A DNA stretch of 64,000 bases from Tenacibaculum agarivorans (lineage in GTDB: Bacteria > Bacteroidota > Bacteroidia > Flavobacteriales > Flavobacteriaceae), in assembly GCF_001936575.1 (NCBI RefSeq), contig NZ_MSMP01000009.1, forward strand, positions 62,001-126,000, written 5' to 3'. Positions 8,862-17,814 of this stretch are shown here, piece after piece. Both the position numbers and the translations under genes were made by a program. Every line of letters starts with the position of its first letter. The first letter of the stretch is position 1. The notes below the pieces were generated by a model that saw nothing but the letters and a program-made list of their open reading frames with translations, had not been told where the DNA came from and made no database searches.

Positions 8862-10500
8862 GCACCTAACGTATATTAGTATAGCTATACTTATCTGTAT
8901 CATTACCTTAATAGGTTTACCTTTAAATCTTATGCCGCCTGATGCTGCTCTTTATGGGTCTATAGCTAAAACTATGCATCTGAATAATGATTATATTAAT
9001 TTATACTCTTTAGGAAAAGATTGGTTAGATAAACCTCATCTTCCTTTTTGGTTGACTGCAGTATCTTTTAAGATTTTCGGGATCTCAAATTTTGCTTACA
9101 AATTACCTGCCGTATTAACTTTCTTATTTGGAGTATGGGTAACTTTTAAATTTACTGAAGAAAATTATAATCGTAAAACTGCCATTTTAGCTACCATTAT
9201 ATTGTCTACATCGTTACACAGTGTAATTTCTAATTTTGATGTTAGAGCTGAGCCTTATTTAACTGGTTTTATAATAGCTGGTCTCTATTGGCTTTATAAA
9301 TATGTAAAGACAAAAAAATTCAAAAATTTGCTCTTAGGTAGTTTATTTTGTGCCTTAGCTGTAATGACTAAAGGTATATTTGCTTTAATTCCAATAATAG
9401 CTGCTTTAGGAGGACATTTACTAGTACATAAAAAATGGAAAGAAATTTTAAATCCAATGTGGTTGATTGGCATTCTACTTATCACACTATTCATAACTCC
9501 AGAATTGTATGCTTTATACCAACAGTTTGATATGCATCCTGAAAAAATAGTTTTTGGTAAAACTAATGTATCTGGAATCCGTTTCTTTCTTTGGGATAGT
9601 CAATTTGGGCGATTTTTCAATACAGGACCAATTAAAGGTCGTGGTGATGTTTTCTTCTTTTTACATACTATTTTATGGGCTTTCTTGCCTTGGGCAATTC
9701 TATTTTACATTGCTTCATTTTTAAAGATTAAAAGGAACTTTAAGAAAGTACAGCCACAAGAAGAATTCTATTCTATTTTTGCTACAATTACAACATTAGT
9801 AATTTTTTCTCTAAGTAAATTTCAATTAGCTCATTATACCAATATTGTTTTTCCTTTTATGGCAATACTAACAGCTGATTTTATCGTACAGCTATCGACA
9901 AAGTATCAAAAATCAATCAAAACATATAAGGTATCGCAGTGGTTTTTAATATCAATTGTTTTTATAGCCATTACTCTAATAAGTATATTTTTACAGCCTA
10001 AATTCAATCCTCTTTTCATTTTAGTTGCTATAGCATGTATTGCGACTATTTATGTTATACAAAAAGAAAGAAACGACACAATACACAAAATTTTTCTGTA
10101 TAGTTCTGTCAGTTTTTGCTTATTATATGGTTTCATGTTAACACATTTTTATCCTACTCTATTTAAATATCAAGGCGGTGTTAATGCAGCTAAATATGCA
10201 AATACAGCATTAAGCGGACAGAAAATCCATTTTATTGATAATGGAACACACAATTTTGGATTCGAATTTTATTTAAACTCTACTATTAAAAGGGTAAAAA
10301 AAGAAGATTTAAAAAATAAACCAGAAGCTATTTTTTATGCTAATAGTAAAGATTTAGAACTCTTAGATACTATAAAAATACGCTACACTATTTTAAACGA
10401 TTTTGATTTTTATAGAATTACGAAACTGAAAGGTAAGTTTGTCAATCACAAATCGAGACCAGAAACATTAAGAAAGAAATACCTTATTAAATTAAACTAG
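8854..10500 (+). CDS. Second GT39-family (ArnT-like) membrane glycosyltransferase
   Basis: 548 aa from the ATG at 8854, which overlaps the upstream stop as ATGAATAA; the frame is open to a TTG at 8833 but the overlapping ATG is the better start. The first periplasmic loop has PPDAALYGSIAKTMHLNNDY and WLDKPHLPFWL, the D...KPPL-type motif of ArnT-like transferases, followed by roughly ten hydrophobic helices and a short soluble tail. Role as for its upstream partner: transfer of a sugar from undecaprenyl-phosphate-sugar on the outer face of the inner membrane. It overlaps the convergent PAP2 gene by 9 bases. Confidence 0.85.
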   Translation: MNKHLTYISIAILICIITLIGLPLNLMPPDAALYGSIAKTMHLNNDYINLYSLGKDWLDKPHLPFWLTAVSFKIFGISNFAYKLPAVLTFLFGVWVTFKFTEENYNRKTAILATIILSTSLHSVISNFDVRAEPYLTGFIIAGLYWLYKYVKTKKFKNLLLGSLFCALAVMTKGIFALIPIIAALGGHLLVHKKWKEILNPMWLIGILLITLFITPELYALYQQFDMHPEKIVFGKTNVSGIRFFLWDSQFGRFFNTGPIKGRGDVFFFLHTILWAFLPWAILFYIASFLKIKRNFKKVQPQEEFYSIFATITTLVIFSLSKFQLAHYTNIVFPFMAILTADFIVQLSTKYQKSIKTYKVSQWFLISIVFIAITLISIFLQPKFNPLFILVAIACIATIYVIQKERNDTIHKIFLYSSVSFCLLYGFMLTHFYPTLFKYQGGVNAAKYANTALSGQKIHFIDNGTHNFGFEFYLNSTIKRVKKEDLKNKPEAIFYANSKDLELLDTIKIRYTILNDFDFYRITKLKGKFVNHKSRPETLRKKYLIKLN

Positions 10501-11079
10501 CTTTTCTTTAAATACTTTTAGGTATAATAGCTTGTATACTTTATAAAATAAAGTTCCAAACAATATTCCTGATATAAAACCTACAGAAACATCTACTGGG
10601 TAATGAACTCCTAAGTAAATTCTACTATAACCAAATAGTAATGGAAAGATGAGTAAAAAATAGATGAATTTAAATCTACTCTTTAATAGTAAAATAATAA
10701 AAACAGTAAAGGTTGTAGATAATGAGGCGTGACCTGACCAAAAACTTTTTCCTCTAGGTTTGTATGAGAATTGTCGTAAATATTCTTGTAATTCTGGGGT
10801 ATTACATGGTCTTAAACGACCTGTAGTATTCTTAACCAAATTGGTAAACTGATCTGAAAATGCCACTAATACTGTTATAAACAACAACGTGAACATTGTT
10901 TTTTTAAATCCGAATCTAATCGAGATTAATATTAAAATAAGGACAAACAATGGAATCCAGTTTAGTTGATTTGTTATTGTCAACCACATAGCATCCCATT
11001 GCTTGCTTCCTAAGTTATTGAGATAAATTAAAAGCTCTTTATCTCTTTCTAGTATACTATCAAGTAAATTATTTGCCAA
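10492..11079 (-). CDS. PAP2-family membrane phosphatase
   Basis: 195 aa with five or six hydrophobic helices. All three PAP2 motifs are present: KNTTGRLRP (K-x6-RP), SFWSGHAS (SGH, lacking the usual preceding Pro) and SRIYLGVHYPVD (SR-x5-H-x3-D). The family dephosphorylates lipid phosphates such as undecaprenyl diphosphate or phosphatidic acid at the outer face of the inner membrane. It overlaps the upstream PPIase gene by 11 bases and the convergent GT39 gene by 9. Proximity to two polyprenyl-phosphate-dependent GT39 genes makes a role in polyprenyl carrier recycling plausible but unproven. Confidence 0.88.
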   Translation of the reverse strand: MANNLLDSILERDKELLIYLNNLGSKQWDAMWLTITNQLNWIPLFVLILILISIRFGFKKTMFTLLFITVLVAFSDQFTNLVKNTTGRLRPCNTPELQEYLRQFSYKPRGKSFWSGHASLSTTFTVFIILLLKSRFKFIYFLLIFPLLFGYSRIYLGVHYPVDVSVGFISGILFGTLFYKVYKLLYLKVFKEKLV

Positions 11080-12121
11080 CTTTTAAAACTTCTATTTCAA
11101 AAATAAGATCTGTATTCGGTTTTATTACAGGTAAACGACCAACTTCACCATATCCTAAATAGCTAGGAATAAATAAGCGTGCTTTTTCACCTTCGTGTAA
11201 TAATGAAGCTCCTTCCTTCCAACCAGAAATTAAAGGATAATTAGGATCGTTAATTGTAAATGTAAAAGGTTGTTTTCTATCTAAACTAGAATCTATCTTA
11301 TTTCCTAAATCATCTAATAATGTATAATGAACTGTAGTAGGTAAATTTGGATTTACTTTTTTACCTGTTCCTGCTTTAAGTTGTAAAACTTTTAGTCCCG
11401 AACTTGTTGTTTCAGCATCATAATACTTAAATTCTTTTTTGATATTCTCCTTAGCTGTTTTTATTTTACGTTGCCTTTCTTCTTCTCTAGCTTTTGCGTT
11501 GTCAAGCTCAGTTAAAAATATTTGAGGCGCATCAAAGTTCTTAGCCGTTTTTCCTACTCTGATAATATCTACCTTGTTGATAACATCATTTTGTACTATA
11601 GTATCTACAATATTTTGTCCGTAAGTAACTTTTCCAAAAATTGAATGTTTACCATCTAACCAAGGAGTTTCTTTATGCGTAATAAAAAATTGAGAAGAGT
11701 TTGTAGCTGGCCCAGCATTTGCCATAGACAATACACCAGCGCTATCGTGTTTATAAATTAACTCCCCTTTGTCATTTAAAGGAAATTCATCTTCAAATCT
11801 ATATCCTGTACTTCCTCTTCCTGTTCCCGATCGGTCTCCTCCTTGAATCATAAAATCTTTAATAACTCTATGAAATTTTATACCATCATAATAAGGTTTT
11901 CCTTTCAATGAATCATTCAACTTTGGATTGTTTCCTTCAGCTAGAGATACAAAATTAGCTACAGTCATAGGCATTACATCTGAATGTAATTTCACTAAAA
12001 TATCTCCTCTATTAGTTTGAATATCTGCATATAAACCATCTGTTAACTCAGGATATTTTGCTGTTTTACAAGACGAAAGAACCGCAATAACTAAGACTAA
12101 AATAAACTTAATTGGTTTCAT
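11069..12121 (-). CDS. Lipoprotein peptidyl-prolyl isomerase, cyclophilin-FKBP fusion
   Basis: 350 aa. A lipoprotein signal ends at LSSC (Cys18). Residues ~28-190 form a cyclophilin domain: VANFVSLAEG, YDGIKFHRVIKDFMIQGGD, GPATNSSQFFIT and W in the active-site strand are all recognisable. After a charged linker (residues ~195-245), residues ~250-348 form an FKBP domain with VHYTLLDDLGNKIDSSLDR and IPSYLGYGEVG. Such two-family immunophilins are uncommon; each domain alone would catalyse Xaa-Pro isomerisation in the periplasm. It shares an operon direction with two more FKBP proteins, suggesting a folding-factor cluster for exported proteins. Confidence 0.92.
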   Translation of the reverse strand: MKPIKFILVLVIAVLSSCKTAKYPELTDGLYADIQTNRGDILVKLHSDVMPMTVANFVSLAEGNNPKLNDSLKGKPYYDGIKFHRVIKDFMIQGGDRSGTGRGSTGYRFEDEFPLNDKGELIYKHDSAGVLSMANAGPATNSSQFFITHKETPWLDGKHSIFGKVTYGQNIVDTIVQNDVINKVDIIRVGKTAKNFDAPQIFLTELDNAKAREEERQRKIKTAKENIKKEFKYYDAETTSSGLKVLQLKAGTGKKVNPNLPTTVHYTLLDDLGNKIDSSLDRKQPFTFTINDPNYPLISGWKEGASLLHEGEKARLFIPSYLGYGEVGRLPVIKPNTDLIFEIEVLKVGK

Positions 12122-12139
12122 TATTTTTAAATTTAAATA

Positions 12140-12169
12140 AAAAAGACATTAGTTAGAAACTAATGCCTT
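12140..12169 (-). terminator. Hairpin between two PPIase genes
   Basis: GGCATTAGTTtcTAACTAATGtC-type stem (12144-12169) followed on the minus strand by a T-run (AAATAAAAAA on plus). It follows the FKBP gene stop at 12179 and precedes the fusion gene start at 12121, so it may end or attenuate the upstream operon. Confidence 0.6.
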
Positions 12170-12178
12170 TAGATTTTT

Positions 12179-12964
12179 TTAGTGTCCGTGACCGTCTCCT
12201 TTTGAGTGTTTATCAGCAGTTCCAGCTGGTGGAAGAATCTCTAATAATTCAACATCAAAAACTAAAGTTGAGAAAGGTTTTAATTTAGGACCTCTTTGTT
12301 GATGTCCGTAAGCTAATTCTTGAGGTATAAAAAACTTATACTTAGAACCTGGCTTCATTAATTGTAAACCTTCAGTCCATCCTTTAATTACTTGAGTAAC
12401 TCCAAATTCTGCAGGTTGATTTCTATCTACAGAACTATCGAAAACTGTTCCATCGGTTAATGTACCATGATAATGAACTTTTACTTTATCTGTAGTTTTA
12501 GGAGTTTCTCCGTTTCCTTCCTTTATAACTTGGTATTGTAATCCACTTGCAGTAGTAATAATTCCATCTTTACCTTTATTATCCGCTAAAAACTGTTCGT
12601 TTTCTTTCTTATAATCTTTGAAATCTTCTTCAGCTTTTGCTTTCATTTCTTCCTCACGCTTCTTCATTTGTGCCATTCTAACCTCTTGAAAATATTGACT
12701 AATTATTTTCTCAGTTTCTTTTCTATCTATTAAAGTAGCGTTAGCAGAATCAATACCTTCCATATATCCTTGGATATATAAATCAGGATTTAAATTTTTT
12801 GCTGTTTCGTCAGTACTCATACGCATTGCAGTATTTACACCAATGGCATAACTCACTGAATCTATTTTGCTATCAAGACTGCTTTTCGTTTTTACTTGTC
12901 CATTGTTACATGACACAACTACTACTCCAAGGGCTACAGTAGCCAAAAACTTAGTTAATTTCAT
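12179..12964 (-). CDS. FKBP-type peptidyl-prolyl isomerase, Mip/FkpA-like lipoprotein
   Basis: 261 aa. Signal ends VVVVSC (lipobox Cys at ~19). Residues ~30-120 are the alpha-helical, charged dimerisation region seen in Mip/FkpA proteins (SYAIGVNTAMRM, YIQGYMEGIDSA, QMKKREEEMKAKAEEDF), and residues ~150-250 are the FKBP catalytic domain (VHYHGTLTDGTVFDSSVDR, VIKGWTEGLQLM, IPQELAYGHQ). A histidine-rich tail (KHSKGDGHGH) ends the protein. It starts at the stop of gldI (one-base overlap region), so the two are translationally coupled; it is expected to act as a periplasmic folding catalyst/chaperone. Confidence 0.93.
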   Translation of the reverse strand: MKLTKFLATVALGVVVVSCNNGQVKTKSSLDSKIDSVSYAIGVNTAMRMSTDETAKNLNPDLYIQGYMEGIDSANATLIDRKETEKIISQYFQEVRMAQMKKREEEMKAKAEEDFKDYKKENEQFLADNKGKDGIITTASGLQYQVIKEGNGETPKTTDKVKVHYHGTLTDGTVFDSSVDRNQPAEFGVTQVIKGWTEGLQLMKPGSKYKFFIPQELAYGHQQRGPKLKPFSTLVFDVELLEILPPAGTADKHSKGDGHGH

Positions 12965-13503
12965 TACTTATTATTTACTTGTTTAATATCTATTAATGTT
13001 AGTTTGCTTTTTAAGCTTTGATTTATTCCTATTTTATTTCCATCTCCAGTAACTCCGTAAGCTCTAAAGGAAGGAATGACAAATGTAATGGTTTCTCCTT
13101 TTTTCATCAACTTTATTCCATCTTGTAAAGCAGGAATAAAATCTTCATGATCTACTTTGTAATCGATAGTTTGATCTCCATAAATTAAACTATTATTAAA
13201 ATCGGTTACATTATAACGTATAGTTACTACGTCTCCTTTAACTGGTGGTTTAGTATGTAACGTATCTTGTACATGATACGTATACCAAAACCCGCTAGAT
13301 GAGTTTATATAATTTGTGAGTGTATCTTTTGCCAAGTAATAGGCAATGCGTTTTAGCTCAAGATCATTTAGTTTTTTATTCTGTTTCAATACTTCTTTGT
13401 AGAAGCTACTAGTTGACTGATCTTTTGGCCTTCTGGCTTCTGGTGATGTACAACTCAACAAAGTAATACCCAAAAACACATAAAAAAACACTCTGTTAAT
13501 CAT
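12964..13503 (-). CDS. gldI: Gliding motility-associated peptidyl-prolyl isomerase GldI
   Basis: 179 aa lipoprotein (signal ending LLSC) with a single C-terminal FKBP domain (VTIRYNVTDFNNSLIYGD, FIPALQDGIKLMKKGE, IPSFRAYGV). Sequence layout, including the SSSGFWYTYHV segment before the FKBP domain, matches GldI of gliding flavobacteria, which is required for gliding motility and T9SS function, probably by folding other Gld lipoproteins. It overlaps the upstream phosphoesterase by 8 bases and abuts the FKBP gene downstream, the usual flavobacterial neighbourhood for gldI. Confidence 0.88.
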   Translation of the reverse strand: MINRVFFYVFLGITLLSCTSPEARRPKDQSTSSFYKEVLKQNKKLNDLELKRIAYYLAKDTLTNYINSSSGFWYTYHVQDTLHTKPPVKGDVVTIRYNVTDFNNSLIYGDQTIDYKVDHEDFIPALQDGIKLMKKGETITFVIPSFRAYGVTGDGNKIGINQSLKSKLTLIDIKQVNNK

Positions 13504-14521
13504 ACGATTCTACTAATTCTTGCTGATATTTTGGTAATAAGGATTTAAACCTTACAATAGTATCTTCAATAGATTCCTCACTTCTACCACCAGCTGCATT
13601 ATCATGCCCTCCACCACTAAAGTAATTACGGGCAAATTTATTTACTGAAAACTTTCCTTTAGATCTTAATGAGATTTTTATAATCCCTTGTTCTAAATCT
13701 TGGATAAATATTGCCGCAAATATAATTCCTTTAAGAGACAACGCATAATTTACTACGCCTTCGGTATCTCCTTTTTGATAATTAAATTCATCTTTATCTT
13801 TTTGAGATAATACGATAAAAGCTGTTTTATATTCTGGTAAGATTTCTAAATTACTTAACGCTCTACCTAACAATTGTAACCTGCTAAAAGAGTTAGCATC
13901 ATAAATATTACTATGTATCTTATCATTTTTAGCTCCTTTATCTATCAAATTTGCTATGATTCTATGCGTTGTACTTGTGGTAGATCTAAAACGAAAAGAA
14001 CCTGTATCTGTCATTATACCTGTATACAAACAGGTAGCTATGTTTTCATCTATCAAATCTAGATCTCCAAACATTTCAATAAAATTGTATACCATTTGAC
14101 AAGTAGAAGACATACTTGTATCAGAATACATGTAAGCAAACTCATCTGGCTGCTGGTGATGATCGATTAGAGCAAAATCGTTCTCATATTTTACCAACGT
14201 ATTTTTCATATCATCTCCAACTCTGTGTAGTGCATTAAAATCTAGTAAAAATATGATTTCAGATCTGTTTAATGCTTTTACAGATTGATTATTTTGACGA
14301 TCAAATCTATATATGGTTTCGTATCCTGGTACCCAATGCAAAAAATCAGGAAATTCATTTGGCATTAGTACTTGTGTCTTATGTCCTTTTTTATCAAAAT
14401 AATGTTTCAAACCTAAGGTTGAACCAATTGCATCTCCATCAGGATTTTTATGACCTATAATTACAATACTCCTTGAAGTTTCAAGGTAAGTAGACAGTTC
14501 TTTAAAGTTTTTTAACAACAT
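13496..14521 (-). CDS. DHH-family phosphoesterase, NrnA-like (oligoribonuclease / pAp phosphatase)
   Basis: 341 aa. DHH-domain metal motifs are present: GHKNPDGDAIGS (motif I), FLLDFNALHRVG (motif II), ALIDHHQQP (motif III), and the C-terminal DHHA1 motif GGGHDNAAGG. This arrangement is that of NrnA, which degrades nano-RNA and dephosphorylates 3'-phosphoadenosine 5'-phosphate in the cytoplasm. It is the first gene of the overlapping nrnA-gldI-FKBP operon; its start at 14521 is divergent from the phosphatase gene at 14602. Confidence 0.9.
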   Translation of the reverse strand: MLLKNFKELSTYLETSRSIVIIGHKNPDGDAIGSTLGLKHYFDKKGHKTQVLMPNEFPDFLHWVPGYETIYRFDRQNNQSVKALNRSEIIFLLDFNALHRVGDDMKNTLVKYENDFALIDHHQQPDEFAYMYSDTSMSSTCQMVYNFIEMFGDLDLIDENIATCLYTGIMTDTGSFRFRSTTSTTHRIIANLIDKGAKNDKIHSNIYDANSFSRLQLLGRALSNLEILPEYKTAFIVLSQKDKDEFNYQKGDTEGVVNYALSLKGIIFAAIFIQDLEQGIIKISLRSKGKFSVNKFARNYFSGGGHDNAAGGRSEESIEDTIVRFKSLLPKYQQELVESYD

Positions 14522-14601
14522 AGACAGCGAATATACAATTTAATATTCTTTTAAATATTTAGTAATATCTGGTTTGTTTATTTGTTCCTTATTTTTACCA
14601 G

Positions 14602-15594
14602 ATGAATAAACTAATAACACTACTATTTATTGTATTCACTTCGCATTTTATATACAGTCAAAGTGATTTTACAATAGCCTTTGGATCTTGTAATAAACCA
14701 TCAATGGAAAATATGTTATGGGATGATGTCATTTCATTACAACCTGATGTATGGCTTTGGGGTGGCGATGCCATTTACGCTGACACTGACGACATGCTTA
14801 AAATGAAAAAGGATTATGAAATGCAATACCAACAGAAAGGATATACAAAACTTTCTGAAAAAGTAACTATTTTAGGTACATGGGATGATCATGATTATGG
14901 TAAAAACGATGCAGGTGCTGAATATGCTTATAAAAAAGAGAGTCAACAATTATTTTTAGATTTTTTAAAAGTAGATCAATCAGACCCTAGAAGAACTAGA
15001 GAAGGAGTATATCATAGTCAAGAATTTAAAACTCCAAAAGGTACTGTAAAAGTTATTCTATTAGATACTCGTTATCATAGAACAGCTTTAACCAGAAAAG
15101 ATAAAAAGTATGTTCCTAACACTTTTAATGAAGGTACACTATTAGGAACAAAGCAATGGGAATGGTTAACACAAGAGTTAACAAATTCTACAGCTGACTT
15201 TACTATTATCATGAGTAGCATACAAGTATTGTCTAGTCAACATCGATTTGAAAAATGGGCTAATTTCCCTCATGAAGTGAGTCGACTATTTCAATTATTA
15301 AAAACTTCACAAGCTAAGAATGTAATTTTCTTATCTGGAGATAGACATATTTCTGAATTTTCAAAAACTACTATTAAAAATGTACCGTATCCTGTTATCG
15401 ATTTTACATCCAGCGGACTTACCCATGCATACAAAGGATTTACAAGTGAAGAAAATAAATTTAGAGATGGGCATGTAGTTTTTACAGAAAGTTATGGTGT
15501 TTTACAATTTAATTTTGAACAGAAAAAAGTTATATTTCAAATGCGAGGAAATGGAAATTCTATTTTACAAGAAATTTCCCAGACCTATCCTTAA
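14602..15594 (+). CDS. PhoD-like metallophosphatase (alkaline phosphatase D family)
   Basis: 330 aa with a signal peptide (MNKLITLLFIVFTSHFIYSQ). The binuclear-metal calcineurin-like motifs are visible: FGSCNKP at the start of the mature protein, WLWGGDAIYADTDD, GTWDDHDYGKNDAG and LSGDRHISEF. This is the compact Bacteroidota form of the PhoD-like family, a secreted or periplasmic phosphoesterase that may act as phosphodiesterase/alkaline phosphatase. Transcribed alone toward ndk. Confidence 0.85.
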   Translation: MNKLITLLFIVFTSHFIYSQSDFTIAFGSCNKPSMENMLWDDVISLQPDVWLWGGDAIYADTDDMLKMKKDYEMQYQQKGYTKLSEKVTILGTWDDHDYGKNDAGAEYAYKKESQQLFLDFLKVDQSDPRRTREGVYHSQEFKTPKGTVKVILLDTRYHRTALTRKDKKYVPNTFNEGTLLGTKQWEWLTQELTNSTADFTIIMSSIQVLSSQHRFEKWANFPHEVSRLFQLLKTSQAKNVIFLSGDRHISEFSKTTIKNVPYPVIDFTSSGLTHAYKGFTSEENKFRDGHVVFTESYGVLQFNFEQKKVIFQMRGNGNSILQEISQTYP

Positions 15595-15595
15595 C

Positions 15596-15625
15596 TTGCT
15601 AGTAACATTAAAAAATGTATTTTTG
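15596..15625 (+). promoter_or_regulatory. Promoter of ndk
   Basis: TTG at 15596-15598 and TATTTTTG at 15618-15625 are 19 bases apart, matching the Bacteroidota TTTG-N19-21-TAnnTTTG promoter. The start codon lies 29 bases downstream, leaving a short untranslated leader. Confidence 0.65.
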
Positions 15626-15654
15626 CGCGAAATTAAAATTTGATTCAAATACAA

Positions 15655-16074
15655 ATGGCAACAAATAGAACTTTTACAATGATTAAACCAGATGCAGTTG
15701 AAAACGGACATACTGGTGCTATTTTAGAAAAAATTAATGCTGCAGGGTTTAGAATTGTAGCAATGAAGAAAACACATATGACCAAGCGTGATGCTGAAAC
15801 TTTTTACGCAATTCACAAAGAGCGTCCATTTTTTGGTGAGTTAGTTGAGTTTATGACTCGTGGTCCTATTGTTGCTGCTATCTTAGAAAAAGAAAATGCT
15901 GTTGAAGATTTTAGAGCTTTAATTGGTGCTACTAATCCTGCTGAGGCAGCTGAAGGAACAATTAGAAAACTATATGCTACTTCTATTGGAGAAAATGCTG
16001 TTCATGGATCTGATTCTGATGAAAATGCTGCAATCGAAGGTAGTTTTCACTTCTCAGGTAGAGAGATGTTTTAA
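15655..16074 (+). CDS. ndk: Nucleoside-diphosphate kinase
   Basis: 139 aa from ATG 15655; an in-frame TTG at 15640 is closer to the promoter box and gives a non-homologous extension, so the ATG is preferred. The protein starts [11 protein letters not shown] and holds the catalytic His in [10 protein letters not shown], plus the usual [12 protein letters not shown] and [15 protein letters not shown] segments. It equilibrates (d)NTP pools by transferring gamma-phosphate through the phosphohistidine. A strong terminator follows. Confidence 0.97.
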   Translation: MATNRTFTMIKPDAVENGHTGAILEKINAAGFRIVAMKKTHMTKRDAETFYAIHKERPFFGELVEFMTRGPIVAAILEKENAVEDFRALIGATNPAEAAEGTIRKLYATSIGENAVHGSDSDENAAIEGSFHFSGREMF

Positions 16075-16113
16075 TTTGAGACTTAGACTCAAAGAATAAA
16101 ACTTTAAGATATT

Positions 16114-16146
16114 AACTCGTTACTTTTTAGTAGCGAGTTTTTTTTA
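16114..16146 (+). terminator. Terminator of ndk
   Basis: Stem AACTCGTTACT/AGTAGCGAGTT with a TTTT loop and one mismatch, followed by eight T. Located 40 bases after the ndk stop. Confidence 0.85.
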
Positions 16147-16290
16147 TTAATTACTTTAAAAAAACATTGTATTCCATTTTTTTGCTACAAAAGCTACAGC
16201 TATGTGAGTTTCAAAATAAAATCACATAAACCTACATTCATGTTATTTTAAAAGAAAAATGTCTTTTCTAAAAAATCTTTGTCTTAGTTA

Positions 16291-16312
16291 TGGCTTCGAC
16301 AATGCTCAGCCA
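16291..16312. repeat. Short palindromic GAGC/TCGAAG-type repeat
   Basis: TGGCTTCGACAATGCTCAGCCA has self-complementary ends (TGGCT/AGCCA) and a core that recurs twice at 33906-33950 inside a DUF4157 gene (GCTTCGACTTTGCTCAGC, ACTTCGACCGTGCTCAAC). It lies in the non-coding gap between ndk and the DUF721 gene and is followed by three tandem copies of AACTTCT (16315-16335). Confidence 0.55.
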
Positions 16313-16333
16313 TCAACTTCTAACTTCTAACTT

Positions 16334-16630
16334 CTAAACCAACATAATCTTCTTGATTACTTGTTCACCCATTTCCTGATTCATCATATGCATAATTTTT
16401 TCTTTTCCGTAGGTTAGCTCCTCACGTAAAACCGAAGAACTTAATCTCACTATTAATGTCCCATTTTGCAATTTTACTTCATTGGTATATGAATGTACAC
16501 CTGGTCCCATTAATTTTTCCCACGCTTCTTCTACATGAATCTTTTGAAACCCTTTTTCTAATTTATTTTCTTTTATAAAAGCTCCCATTAAATCTTTAAT
16601 AGAAAAACTTTCATTCTCTCTTTTTGCCAT
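16334..16630 (-). CDS. DUF721 (DciA-like) protein
   Basis: 98 aa, single DUF721 domain: KEEN-rich N-terminus, then VEEAWEKLMGPGVHSYTNEVKLQNGTL with LSSSVLREELTYGKEKI. DUF721 includes DciA, the ancestral DnaB-helicase operator found in bacteria that lack DnaC/DnaI, and members are often encoded beside recF. Here it follows recF by 3 bases on the same strand. Whether this short Bacteroidota form acts as DciA is inference from family and position. Confidence 0.8.
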   Translation of the reverse strand: MAKRENESFSIKDLMGAFIKENKLEKGFQKIHVEEAWEKLMGPGVHSYTNEVKLQNGTLIVRLSSSVLREELTYGKEKIMHMMNQEMGEQVIKKIMLV

Positions 16631-16633
16631 ATG

Positions 16634-17713
16634 CTATAAGTTAAAGATTTGATAGGATTTATTACTTTGTTTTACCACACTTTCTGTTCGTTCGGAATGT
16701 GTATCTGTGATAAAAATCTGACCAAATTCATCATTATTTACTAAATTAACTATTTGAGCTACTCTGTGTTCATCTAGTTTATCAAAAATATCGTCCAATA
16801 ATAAAATTGGAGTAATTTTAGATTGCCTTTTTATAAACTCAAACTGTGCTAATTTCAACGCTATTAAATACGATTTCTGCTGTCCTTGAGAACCAAATTT
16901 TTTGATTGGATACTCCCCTATTTGAAACGTTAAATCGTCTTTATGAATTCCTGCAGATGTATACTGCAATATCTTATCCTTTTCTAATTGTTTTTCTAAG
17001 AGTTGTGTAAAACTCATGTCTTTTAATTGACTTTTATAACTCAAATTTACTTTTTCCTTATCATTCGAAATCACCTGATACTTTTCGTTAAAAATAGGAG
17101 TAAATTTTTCTAAAAATTCACTTCTTTTTTGATGAATTTCATTTCCATATGTTACTAATTGATCATTATATACACTCAAATTTAAAGCGTCAAACGTTCT
17201 ATTTGCTGCAAAAAACTTCAATAACGCATTTCTCTGATTCAATACTTTGTTATATGAAATTAAAGCAGACAAATATTTTTTATCTTGCTGAGAAATAACT
17301 CCATCTATGAATTTTCGTCGTGTTTCGCTACCTTCAATAATTAAATCACGATCCGCCGGAGAAATGATTACTAAAGGAAATTGTCCTATGTGATCTGAAA
17401 ATCTATCATATACTTTCCCATTCCTTTTCAACACTTTTTTTTGTCCTCTTTTTAATGAGCAAATAATTTTTTCTGATCTCTCATTCACCATATAATCTCC
17501 TTCAACCACAAAAAAATCTTCATCGTGTTTTATATTCTGTCCAGCTATAGGATTGAAATAACTTTTGGCAAACGACAAATAATAAATCGCATCCAAGACG
17601 TTCGTTTTCCCCACACCATTATTACCCACAAAGCAATTGATCTTTTTTTCGAAATTAAATGCTTCTGATGCAATATTCTTAAAATTCACTAATGATAATT
17701 TCTGTAAATACAC
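16634..17713 (-). CDS. recF: DNA replication and repair protein RecF
   Basis: 359 aa SMC-like ATPase. Walker A is [19 protein letters not shown] (residues ~28-45), the ABC signature region is [20 protein letters not shown] (~267-286) and Walker B is [13 protein letters not shown] (~304-316), with a D-loop/H-loop (FITDTHSE). RecF loads RecA at gapped DNA with RecO and RecR. Length and motif order are normal. Transcribed divergently from the TPR gene and coupled to the downstream DUF721 gene. Confidence 0.96.
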   Translation of the reverse strand: MYLQKLSLVNFKNIASEAFNFEKKINCFVGNNGVGKTNVLDAIYYLSFAKSYFNPIAGQNIKHDEDFFVVEGDYMVNERSEKIICSLKRGQKKVLKRNGKVYDRFSDHIGQFPLVIISPADRDLIIEGSETRRKFIDGVISQQDKKYLSALISYNKVLNQRNALLKFFAANRTFDALNLSVYNDQLVTYGNEIHQKRSEFLEKFTPIFNEKYQVISNDKEKVNLSYKSQLKDMSFTQLLEKQLEKDKILQYTSAGIHKDDLTFQIGEYPIKKFGSQGQQKSYLIALKLAQFEFIKRQSKITPILLLDDIFDKLDEHRVAQIVNLVNNDEFGQIFITDTHSERTESVVKQSNKSYQIFNL

Positions 17714-17784
17714 TCCTCTTTCGGTTTTAGGACAGGAAATGCAAAATAACGAAAAATCAACTTTTAAAATCCAATTAAAAAAAC

Positions 17785-17792
17785 TATTTTTG
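17785..17792 (+). promoter_or_regulatory. Promoter -7 box of TPR gene
   Basis: TATTTTTG, exact TAnnTTTG consensus, 22 bases before the ATG at 17815; the following GCGCC mirrors the sequence after the ndk promoter box. Confidence 0.55.
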
Positions 17793-17814
17793 CGCCACTA
17801 ATTTTATAAGAACT

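Noticed and set aside
16315..16335. Three tandem AACTTCT units as a possible CRISPR or iteron array
   Set aside because: Only three 7-base units with no spacers, ending in the stop codon of the DUF721 gene; too short to support a function.
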